Under the pieces are notes generated by a model, which searched no databases, was not told the DNA's origin, and saw only the letters and a list, made by a program, of their open reading frames with translations. Shown here piece after piece: positions 1-6,397 of a DNA stretch of 14,550 nucleotides (its first letter is position 1; every line of letters starts with the position of its first letter). Made by a program: the position numbers and the translations under genes. Origin of the DNA: Syntrophomonadaceae bacterium (lineage in GTDB: Bacteria > Bacillota > Syntrophomonadia > Syntrophomonadales > Syntrophomonadaceae). The stretch covers positions 1 to 14,550 of the forward strand of contig DUSB01000139.1 of the NCBI GenBank assembly GCA_012840625.1, in the 5' to 3' direction.

Positions 1-1520
1 ACATTAGGCTGAACAAAGGCAAAAACACCATCCACATATACTTCATGCGGTAATCCGATAACCTGTGCCTGAGAAACTTTCGGGTGTCGGGAAATGAAAT
101 CAGTAACTTCATCAGGAAATACCAGATAGCCTTTTGGTTTAATAACAAATTTCCTGCGTCCGGCAAATTTCAGGCCCTTATAACTGCCGAAATCATGGAA
201 ATACCCCATGTCACCTGTATAAAGGATCCCTTCTTTGGAAATAGTGCGGGCAGTAGCCTCCGGGTTGTTATAGTAGCCAAGAAACACTATGGACCCGTGA
301 ACACATATTTCGCCAACTTCACCAGGAGGAAGTTCTTCTCCTGCGGTTCCATCTTCATTCATGGGTTTACGTATGGTAACGGGAGCATATTCCGGAAAAA
401 CCTGCCCCACCTGTCCAGCCATCTCTTCCAATGAAATCCCCCGGGGAGTTGCGGTAAAATAACCGGCGGTTTCTGTCATACCCAATGAGGTACCAAAGGT
501 AGGGGCCATAGTTGCCATCTTTTCCAGGAACGGTACATCCACTGCACTTCCACCGTAGAGAACGTAGCGCAGGCTGCTTAAATCATAACTGTCATATTCA
601 GGGTCACGCCAGAGCATACGAAACATGGTAGGAACGCCGCCCCACCATGTGGGACGATATTTTTGTATGCCGGACATAACCGCCTGCGGGCTGAACATGC
701 TTAATGTTATTACTGTACCACCGACAAACCAGACAGTCATAGGACCCTGGCAGGTTCCAGCAACATGGCTGGTGGGCATGGAATTAAGATAGCGGCTGTC
801 AGTTCCGTATAGACCTACTTCGCGAGAAAACACGGCATTGTTTATAATGGTATTTTCATTACATATTAATGCCGGTTTGGGTTCTCCGGTTGAACCAGTG
901 GTAAAAATTATTATATGCGCATCGCGGGTACCCAGTTCACGATATTCTTTTTGCAATGATTCAATTAATGCTTGATCCTGTTTCAGTTCTTCCAGTCCGG
1001 CTGGAGAAAAATATTTTTCAAAATCCAGGCAACCATCGACGAAATCTTCTTCCTGGCCGCCCGGTATCCACTGTATAAAGTGTTTTATGGAAGGAACAGC
1101 TTCCTGTACTTCTTTAACCAGAGGTCGGAAATCGCGTACAGCTGTATTACCCAGGCAAAAGAAAGCGGCGGGATTTATTTTACTCATATCCCGGATGACC
1201 TCATGCGGCATTAAGCGAACATCCAGCGGTGTCATGATAGCACCGATTGTTGCACAGGCATAGGTTAACATGTAAAATTCGGGCCAGGAAAGCCACTGTG
1301 CTACCACCACATCACCTTTTTTGATCCCCATTTTCTTTAAGCGCAGCGCATAAAGGGTGATCATTTCGTCAAATTCCTTGTAGGTGAAACTTTGTCCTGT
1401 ATCGGCGTTTATCAGTGCTGGATTATCCGGCGTAATCGCCGCCCATTTCTTAATATAATCGCTTAGCAAAGGTAATTTCCATTCCTCTATAAGGTCTTCA
1501 TTTATTGGAATTGTAAACAT
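1..1520 (-). CDS. AMP-forming acyl-CoA ligase (fatty-acyl-CoA synthetase-like), 3' end cut by window edge
   Basis: ANL-superfamily adenylating enzyme: it activates a carboxylic acid with ATP to an acyl-AMP and transfers it to CoA. About 506 residues are visible from the ATG at 1520-1518. Seen: the phosphate-binding loop TTGSTGEPK (about residues 207-215), WWGGVPTMF in the middle, the adenine motif GMTET (about 347-351), YTGD (about 434-437), then the hinge GRRKFVIKPKGYLVFPDEV, where the usual GR-x-K-D aspartate position is F. Family members are about 520-550 residues, so only the last few tens, with the catalytic lysine, should be missing. An AAAGGATG ribosome site lies 8 nt before the ATG. 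The gene is divergent from the sigma-54 activator at 2113 and sits behind a sigma-54 promoter at 1800-1815, suggesting inducible use of a fatty or aromatic acid. The substrate cannot be read from the sequence. Confidence 0.93.
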   Translation of the reverse strand, partial: MFTIPINEDLIEEWKLPLLSDYIKKWAAITPDNPALINADTGQSFTYKEFDEMITLYALRLKKMGIKKGDVVVAQWLSWPEFYMLTYACATIGAIMTPLDVRLMPHEVIRDMSKINPAAFFCLGNTAVRDFRPLVKEVQEAVPSIKHFIQWIPGGQEEDFVDGCLDFEKYFSPAGLEELKQDQALIESLQKEYRELGTRDAHIIIFTTGSTGEPKPALICNENTIINNAVFSREVGLYGTDSRYLNSMPTSHVAGTCQGPMTVWFVGGTVITLSMFSPQAVMSGIQKYRPTWWGGVPTMFRMLWRDPEYDSYDLSSLRYVLYGGSAVDVPFLEKMATMAPTFGTSLGMTETAGYFTATPRGISLEEMAGQVGQVFPEYAPVTIRKPMNEDGTAGEELPPGEVGEICVHGSIVFLGYYNNPEATARTISKEGILYTGDMGYFHDFGSYKGLKFAGRRKFVIKPKGYLVFPDEVTDFISRHPKVSQAQVIGLPHEVYVDGVFAFVQPN

Positions 1521-1789
1521 AAACTATCATCCTTTCGTTTCATCATTATAAGCAACATCGCTGGTCTCCTCATTACTATAAGCTGGTCATAATATAAGCT
1601 TTATCAGAATTAGCGTATACCCTGCTGATAAATTCATCTTTCCTCATGTTTACCGATTACTAAACCCTGAAGACTTTTTGATACCAGTTAAGGGCACGTT
1701 CAAACGAAACGCTCATCACTCCTTCCATAATAATTAGCATCTGTATATAGCCTTCGCATTGAGTTTTTATAATATTACAGCCGACTACC
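1521..1789 (-). other. Long 5' leader of the acyl-CoA ligase with tiny ORFs
   Basis: If transcription starts 12 nt past the sigma-54 -12 element, the mRNA begins near 1789 and carries about 269 nt before the ligase ATG. It contains three short minus-strand frames: 1740-1660 (26 codons, GAAGG 10 nt upstream), 1647-1576 (23 codons, weak ribosome site) and 1558-1502 (18 codons, strong GAGGAG 7 nt upstream, overlapping the first 19 nt of the ligase in another frame). The last is the best candidate for a translated, coupling leader peptide. None resembles a family I can name, and all may be chance frames. Confidence 0.35.
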
Positions 1790-1799
1790 TTAATAAAAT

Positions 1800-1815
1800 T
1801 GCAAATACCATACCA
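1800..1815 (-). promoter_or_regulatory. Sigma-54 (RpoN) -24/-12 promoter for the acyl-CoA ligase
   Basis: The minus strand reads TGGTATGGTATTTGCA. Against the sigma-54 consensus TGGCACG-N4-TTGCW this keeps TGG, the A at the fifth base, the following G, and the whole TTGCA, with exactly 10 nt between the invariant GG and GC. Only two positions differ (C to T twice). It points at the ligase, and a sigma-54 activator with an intact GAFTGA loop is encoded divergently. The predicted start is near 1789. Confidence 0.78.
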
Positions 1816-1904
1816 AAAGGAAAAATAAAGATTAACTACCTCGCCATCCCTGAATAATCAAAGGGTTCAGCCATTTTTCGTGCATGTTCGATAATAGCCG
1901 CTAT

Positions 1905-1952
1905 TGTACACTATTGAAACTTTAACTGTACAGTCCTGTACAATGTTGTACA
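1905..1952. promoter_or_regulatory. Enhancer (UAS) cluster of four TGTACA sites
   Basis: TGTACA occurs at 1905, 1927, 1937 and 1947. The last three are exact 10-bp tandem units and the first lies 22 bp before them, so all fall roughly on one helix face. The 10-bp period also makes two overlapping TGT-N10-ACA dyads (1927-1942 and 1937-1952), the form known for NifA enhancers. The cluster lies about 115-165 bp upstream of the predicted sigma-54 start at 1789, the usual enhancer distance. The likely binder is the Fis-type HTH of the divergent activator (inferred). Confidence 0.7.
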
Positions 1953-1974
1953 ATTATTATTAGATATTTATAAA
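1946..1974 (+). promoter_or_regulatory. Candidate sigma-A promoter of the activator gene
   Basis: TTGTAC (1946-1951), a 17-bp spacer and TATAAA (1969-1974) point toward the activator gene, with a predicted start near 1981. The -35 is weak (3 of 6). It overlaps the last TGTACA site, so a bound activator could repress its own promoter, a common arrangement for such regulators. The assignment is from motif matching only. Confidence 0.4.
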
Positions 1975-1975
1975 T

Positions 1976-1992
1976 AGTAGGCGTTGCCTACT
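1976..1992. repeat. Perfect 17-bp dyad at the predicted start site of the activator
   Basis: AGTAGGC-GTT-GCCTACT: 7-bp perfect arms around a 3-nt centre. It lies immediately downstream of the candidate -10, where it could be an operator for another regulator or a short hairpin near the 5' end of the mRNA. Its sequence is unrelated to the TGTACA sites. Confidence 0.5.
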
Positions 1993-2112
1993 GTTAAAAC
2001 TACATTTAAAAGTTTATTTTATAGTGAACACCCCAACTTGCTGAAAAAGATTCTGTTTGAAGCTGTAACCAGTTAAAACTATTGTTTTTAACAAAGCCCG
2101 GGAGGGGAGAAA

Positions 2113-4008
2113 ATGAACAGAAATGAGCAGTACATGTCTGCCAAAGAAATACAGTCTTGGGAAGAAGAAATAAAAAATCCGTTTGCAGATTTTAATTATT
2201 ATCGCGACTTAATCGAAGCCAGTCCTGTACTGATTTATGTCTATCAGAATAGCCGGGTAATTTATGTAAATCCTGCAGTGGAAAAAACCCTGGGATTTAC
2301 CTTTGCAGAAATGACGCAGAAAAACTTTTGGGATATCTGCCATCCAGATTATCGTGAACTTATCAGAGAGAGAGGTTTGGCCCGCCTGCAGGGAAAAGAT
2401 GCACCGTCCAATTATGAGTTTAAAATCATAAAGAAAAATGGAGAAGCAATCTGGGTAGACGTTTTCTTTGGAACCATCCGTATGAGCAACAAAATTATCG
2501 GGATTGTAGGGGCTTACGATATTACCGAAAAAAAACTTCTTAAAGAACAATTAGAAATAGCTAAAAATGAACTGGAATTCCGCGTAAAGCAAAAAACTGA
2601 AGAGCTGAGTCTTAAAAACAATAAGCTTACTCTGCTGAATCGCAACCTGAGCAATGTAATCATGAATATGTCAGACGGGGTCGTGGTGGTAACCCGAACC
2701 GGTGATTTTGAACTGCTGAACCCTGTTTTTAAACAGAACTGGGGTAATTTACTGGATAGTATCAAAGTCAAGTTAAAAAAAGACATTTTAAATGGAAAAA
2801 ATGATTTAATAACTAACATGTTTGATAAGCACATCGCTTTTCGGGATGAAGAATTCATTTATAGCACTGATAATGGATCAATACATTTACTTGCTTCCGG
2901 TACGCCGATTGTAAACGAAGATGGCAAGGTCAACAGCGGACTTTTAATCCTCAGACCGATAACTGAAGTTCATAAACTTGTCAACCGTTTCAGTGGGGCC
3001 AAAGCTACCTTTCATTTTGAAGACATAATTACTGGCAATGATGCTATGAGTGAACTCATTGAAAATGCTAAAATAGCTGCTTTCAGCATGAGTAATGTAC
3101 TTATTGAAGGCGAAAGTGGAACCGGAAAAGAATTATTTGCCCAGGCAATTCATAATCATTCACATCGAAGCAACGGACCTTTTGTTGCGCTGAATTGTGG
3201 AGCCATTCCCAGAGACCTTATTGGCAGTGAACTTTTTGGCTATGCTGAAGGTGCTTTTACAGGAGCCCGCAAAGGAGGGAATCCCGGGAAATTTGAACTG
3301 GCTTCAGGCGGAACCCTTTTCTTGGATGAAATTGGAGATATGCCATTTGAACAGCAGATAGCCCTTCTGCGAGTCATTCAGGAAAAAAGCGTAACCCGCA
3401 TCGGAGGAACACAGGCAATTCCAGTTGATGTTCGTATCATTTGTGCCACTAATAAGGATCTGCATACTGAAATGATTAATAAACGCTTCCGCAAGGATTT
3501 GTATTATCGCTTAAATGTAATCTCCATTAGAATCCCACCACTTCGCGAACGAAAAGAAGATATCCCGCTCCTGGTAAATCATTTTTTAAAGGACAATTAT
3601 GCTTATTGGGATAATGATAAGGCCATTCTTTCCCCCCATTTACTGACATCACTTCAAGCCTATGAATGGCCGGGCAATGTAAGAGAACTGCAGAATGTTG
3701 TAGAACGTATGCTCAATAACGCCCAGGGCAAGCAACTGGATGTAGCACATCTGCCACCAGACTTATTCTCACAAAAGACGCCAAGAAGAATTCAGCCTGC
3801 ACAGAATTTAAATGTAAAAGAAGAACCAGCAAAAACGATTAGACAAGCAAGACAGCTGGCCAAGAAACTCGCGGAGGATGAAGAACGCCAGCAGATCATT
3901 AAACTCTTGCAGTTATATAAGGGAAATGTCAGCAGGGTTGCACGAGAGTTAGACATTTCTCGTACCACGCTTTATAGAAAAATGGATAAGTATAAGGTAG
4001 ATAAGTAA
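2113..4008 (+). CDS. Sigma-54-dependent transcriptional activator, PAS-PAS-AAA+-Fis HTH
   Basis: Bacterial enhancer-binding protein that uses ATP hydrolysis to open sigma-54 promoters. Domains in order: PAS/PAC about residues 31-145 (ending GAYDITEKK); a charged helix likely to be coiled coil, about 145-178; a second, more divergent PAS about 178-290; AAA+ about 303-535 with Walker A GESGTGKE (333-340), the sigma-54-contacting GAFTGA (380-385), Walker B LFLDEIGD (402-409) and WPGNVREL near its end; and a C-terminal Fis-type HTH (about 590-631, RVARELDISRTTLYRKM). There is no receiver domain, so the signal is probably a ligand or redox state sensed by PAS rather than phosphorylation. The start ATG has GGGAGGGGAG 3 nt upstream. 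The intact GAFTGA and the divergent sigma-54 promoter make the ligase gene the obvious target. PAS ligand unknown. Confidence 0.96.
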   Translation: MNRNEQYMSAKEIQSWEEEIKNPFADFNYYRDLIEASPVLIYVYQNSRVIYVNPAVEKTLGFTFAEMTQKNFWDICHPDYRELIRERGLARLQGKDAPSNYEFKIIKKNGEAIWVDVFFGTIRMSNKIIGIVGAYDITEKKLLKEQLEIAKNELEFRVKQKTEELSLKNNKLTLLNRNLSNVIMNMSDGVVVVTRTGDFELLNPVFKQNWGNLLDSIKVKLKKDILNGKNDLITNMFDKHIAFRDEEFIYSTDNGSIHLLASGTPIVNEDGKVNSGLLILRPITEVHKLVNRFSGAKATFHFEDIITGNDAMSELIENAKIAAFSMSNVLIEGESGTGKELFAQAIHNHSHRSNGPFVALNCGAIPRDLIGSELFGYAEGAFTGARKGGNPGKFELASGGTLFLDEIGDMPFEQQIALLRVIQEKSVTRIGGTQAIPVDVRIICATNKDLHTEMINKRFRKDLYYRLNVISIRIPPLRERKEDIPLLVNHFLKDNYAYWDNDKAILSPHLLTSLQAYEWPGNVRELQNVVERMLNNAQGKQLDVAHLPPDLFSQKTPRRIQPAQNLNVKEEPAKTIRQARQLAKKLAEDEERQQIIKLLQLYKGNVSRVARELDISRTTLYRKMDKYKVDK

Positions 4009-4316
4009 AGCCTTAGCTAATGCCAGGCACTCCCGGGCCAGAAAAAGCCAGTTAGGGATGGGGCATAAAGACAAGGGAAAATATGCTATTGTTAATTACA
4101 AGTTACGCCCTTTTATCCTTGTTGGGCATAGTTATCTATACCTCCAGCTAGGCCAGCTTTGACCAAATGGGAAATAAAGGAACCGGAGCAAAGAAAAGCG
4201 ACTGCTAATTAAAAATATGGAAAAAGTCTTGATTATAAGGATAAGAAAGCGTATATCTTATTGGTAGGGAAAATACCGTCTCAATTATCGCCAGGGAGCG
4301 CTGGGGAGGGCAGAAG
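4009..4316. other. Intergenic stretch; no gene or clear terminator seen
   Basis: No credible ORF and no GC stem with a T-run follows the activator gene, so its transcription stop is not visible. The only supported element is a promoter-like pair near the right end (4229-4257). GGGC-flanked partial complementarity around 4108-4130 is too weak to call. Confidence 0.4.
4229..4257 (+). promoter_or_regulatory. Candidate sigma-A promoter for the acetyltransferase/GTPase pair
   Basis: TTGATT (4229-4234), a 17-bp spacer and TATATC (4252-4257), with 4 of 6 matches in each box. The predicted start near 4264 leaves a leader of about 50 nt to the ATG at 4317. Confidence 0.35.
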
Positions 4317-4751
4317 ATGCCGATTGAAGATTATAAAATTGAACGCGCACAGGCCGAAGATGCTGTTGCCATGCTCAAGTTATGGCAGGGTATACCTGGA
4401 CTGGGATTGGGTCAGGGTGACGATGAGGAAGCTCTCCGAATTTTCATAAAGAGAAATCCTTCCACCTGTCTGGTGATAAGGGATAAGGGAAGCCTGATTG
4501 GAACCGTACTGGCTGGTTTTGATGGACGCCGTGGATACATTTACCACCTGGCTGTTCACCAGGATTATCAGGGTAGAGGCTATGGCAAAGCCCTTCTAAA
4601 TAGAGCTATGAAGGAACTCCAAGCCCTGGGAGCAATGAAAATACATCTTTTTGTGTTGCGGGATAATCCTGCCGCCGCAGCCTTTTACCGTCAGCAGGGC
4701 TGGCAGACCCGCCACGATATTCAGGTTTTTTCCTGGGATGCTGGACGGTAA
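4317..4751 (+). CDS. GNAT-family N-acetyltransferase, YpeA-like
   Basis: Small GNAT enzyme of 144 residues that would transfer acetyl from acetyl-CoA to an amine. The central acetyl-CoA-binding motif is clear: VHQDYQGRGYGKALL (about residues 82-96, the Q-x-x-G-x-G pyrophosphate loop), preceded by GFDGRRGYIYHLAV and followed by a DNPAAAAFYRQQGW motif-B segment (about 117-130). The AGFDGRRG-x-x-YHL pattern resembles the E. coli YpeA group, whose substrate I do not know. A GGGGAGGG ribosome site lies about 7 nt upstream. The TAA at 4749-4751 directly abuts an in-frame ATG of the next reading frame, so the two genes are likely co-transcribed. Confidence 0.9.
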   Translation: MPIEDYKIERAQAEDAVAMLKLWQGIPGLGLGQGDDEEALRIFIKRNPSTCLVIRDKGSLIGTVLAGFDGRRGYIYHLAVHQDYQGRGYGKALLNRAMKELQALGAMKIHLFVLRDNPAAAAFYRQQGWQTRHDIQVFSWDAGR

Positions 4752-4829
4752 ATGATCAATAATAATAATAAGAAGAAAAATATCCCCGCAGAGGGGTTTG
4801 TTAATAAATACAGTACTATAATAACTGGA

Positions 4830-4847
4830 GAGGTGGCTAATAAAGTG
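4830..4847 (+). promoter_or_regulatory. Ribosome site deciding the GTG start of the cDPG-synthetase-like gene
   Basis: GAGGTG (4830-4835), an exact match to the anti-Shine-Dalgarno complement, lies 9 nt before GTG 4845. The upstream in-frame ATG at 4752 has only a weak GGACGG before it and would add 31 low-complexity residues (an Asn/Lys run) absent from the conserved domain, which starts DRVIIMGAAGRD. Confidence 0.55.
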
Positions 4848-6152
4848 GATCGTGTAATTATTATGGGTGCAGCCGGAAGGGACTTTCATAATTTTAATAC
4901 CTATTTCAGAAATAATCCGGCTTACAAAGTGGTAGCCTTTACTGCAACGCAGATTCCAGACATAGAAGGAAGAGTCTATCCCCCTTCCCTGGCCGGAGAA
5001 GGATACCCGGATGGTATTCCCATTTATGCTGAAGAAGAACTGCCGGAACTGATTAAAAAGTTTGATGTTGACCAAGTGGTTTTTGCCTATAGTGACGTAT
5101 CCTACGATTATGTTATGCACAAATCTGCCCTGGTTAATGCCGCCGGAGCCGATTTCAGAATCATGGGACCCAAAACCACTATGCTTAAATCTAAACGGAA
5201 AGTAGTAGCAGTAACCGCTATAAGAACTGGCAGCGGTAAAAGCCAGACTACTCGTTATGTGGCCAAACTGCTGGCAGATGCTGGTAAAAAGGTAGCGGTT
5301 ATACGCCATCCTATGCCTTACGGCAATCTGGAAGAACAGGTAGCGATGAGGTTTGCCACCTACGAGGACCTGGATAAATACCAGTGTACTATTGAAGAAA
5401 GAGAAGAGTTCGAACCCCATATCGATGAGGGCATCGTCGTTTATGCCGGGGTTGATTATGAGCTTATTTTACGTCAGGCAGAAGAAGAAGCTGACATCAT
5501 CCTCTGGGATGGCGGTAACAATGATATTCCTTTCTATGCCTCTGATGTACATATTGTCATCGTTGATCCTCATCGTGCCGGGCATGAGACCAGCTACTAT
5601 CCGGGAGAAACCAATCTGCGCATGGCTGATATTGCTATTATCAACAAGGTTGATTCGGCAAAACCAGCCTGGGTAGAAGCGGTCAGGGAATCGGTGATCC
5701 ACAATAACCCCCGTGCTAAAATCATTCTGGCCAATTCACCGATTACCGTCGAAGAGCCTGAGTCCGTGCGAGGCAAGAAGGTTCTGGTGGTGGAAGATGG
5801 TCCTACCTTAACCCATGGAGGTATGGCCTATGGAGCAGGCAGCATCGCTGCCAAGAATTTAGGTGCTGCTGAACTGATCGATCCTCGCCCTTATGCCGTA
5901 GGAAGTATTCGCGGTACCTTTGAAAAGTATGATCATCTGTCCAATTTACTGCCTGCTATGGGCTATGGGAAAACCCAGGTAGCAGAACTGGAAGAAACCA
6001 TTAACCGTTCCCCCGCTGAAATGGTGATCATCGGCACCCCTATCGACCTGCGCCGCATCATGTCCATTGACAAACCGGCGGTAAGAGTAAGATATGATCT
6101 GGAAGAAGCAGAAACACCACAATTAAAACAACTGCTGGCCGAACTGCTTTAA
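4845..6152 (+). CDS. cpgS: Cyclic 2,3-diphosphoglycerate synthetase-family P-loop GTPase-like protein
   Basis: Recognised as the family (COG2403) whose methanogen members close 2,3-bisphosphoglycerate to its cyclic form using ATP. With the GTG start it has 435 residues; the open frame extends to ATG 4752 (466 residues). An N-terminal Rossmann-like half starts VIIMGAAGRDFHNFN and continues with TATQIPDIEGRVYPP and FAYSDVSYDYVMHKS. The NTPase half has the P-loop RTGSGKSQ (127-134), DGGNND (222-227), the guanine-type NKVD (267-270) and the late segments GGMAYGAGS and GTPIDLRRI. The NKVD motif suggests GTP rather than ATP. Bacteria are not known to accumulate cyclic diphosphoglycerate, so the product in this host is uncertain; the family assignment is firm and the reaction is not. 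It probably shares a transcript with the acetyltransferase upstream and ends at the terminator 17 nt downstream. Confidence 0.85.
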   Translation: MDRVIIMGAAGRDFHNFNTYFRNNPAYKVVAFTATQIPDIEGRVYPPSLAGEGYPDGIPIYAEEELPELIKKFDVDQVVFAYSDVSYDYVMHKSALVNAAGADFRIMGPKTTMLKSKRKVVAVTAIRTGSGKSQTTRYVAKLLADAGKKVAVIRHPMPYGNLEEQVAMRFATYEDLDKYQCTIEEREEFEPHIDEGIVVYAGVDYELILRQAEEEADIILWDGGNNDIPFYASDVHIVIVDPHRAGHETSYYPGETNLRMADIAIINKVDSAKPAWVEAVRESVIHNNPRAKIILANSPITVEEPESVRGKKVLVVEDGPTLTHGGMAYGAGSIAAKNLGAAELIDPRPYAVGSIRGTFEKYDHLSNLLPAMGYGKTQVAELEETINRSPAEMVIIGTPIDLRRIMSIDKPAVRVRYDLEEAETPQLKQLLAELL

Positions 6153-6168
6153 TTACAGCTATAGTTTA

Positions 6169-6195
6169 AAAACCGCGGGCTTGACCCGCGGTTTT
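6169..6195 (+). terminator. Rho-independent terminator, likely bidirectional
   Basis: AAAACCGCGGG, loop CTTGA, CCCGCGGTTTT: an 11-bp perfect stem whose outer A/T pairs give a U-run on either strand. It lies 17 nt after the stop of the cDPG-synthetase-like gene. It could also stop read-through from the leftward gene ending at 6398. Confidence 0.93.
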
Positions 6196-6397
6196 ATCTA
6201 TCCATCCGGCATCCCAGGCAGTTTTGACTGAAGATGATAGACAAAATCTTCCCCCAGAACAAAGCCAATAGCCCTGGCTGAACATTGGCCGCTTACACTT
6301 TTCCTCATCTCTATTTATCTTACTTATTAAGGTTTTACCTTATTTAACAGTTATTAACTGATGATTGGATCTCCTCGTGTTTCACTGGTTTCATCTT
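6196..6397. other. Intergenic stretch between converging genes, with small dyads
   Basis: No gene seen. Two adjacent short inverted repeats lie at about 6328-6360: TAAGGT-TTT-ACCTTA and CAGTT-ATT-AACTG. Neither has the GC content or T-run of a convincing terminator for the leftward gene. Confidence 0.35.

Noticed and set aside
84..434. 116-codon plus-strand frame
   Set aside because: Antisense to conserved acyl-CoA ligase motifs (YTGD, hinge region); a shadow frame.
1541..1580. Possible second sigma-54 promoter on the minus strand (CAGCGATGTTGCT)
   Set aside because: The -12 TTGCT is present but the required GG at -25/-24 is A-C, so the invariant core is missing.
1660..1740. Resemblance of the leader peptide end (ERALNWYQKVF) to the first helix of glyoxalase-family proteins
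   Set aside because: The match is about ten residues followed by a stop, with no following fold elements; too short to claim a glyoxalase remnant.
4261..4449. 62-codon frame before and overlapping the acetyltransferase
   Set aside because: Different frame from the conserved GNAT sequence and no ribosome site before its start; probably chance.
4817..4822. Perfect TATAAT inside the start region of the cDPG-synthetase-like gene
   Set aside because: The only TTG-type -35 is 13 bp away, and the resulting start would fall inside the ribosome site; likely coincidence in AT-rich sequence.
4596..5420. 274-codon open frame on the minus strand
   Set aside because: It lies antisense to the acetyltransferase end and the conserved cDPG-synthetase-like gene, which has clear family motifs. 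The antisense product has no recognisable motif and no ribosome site.
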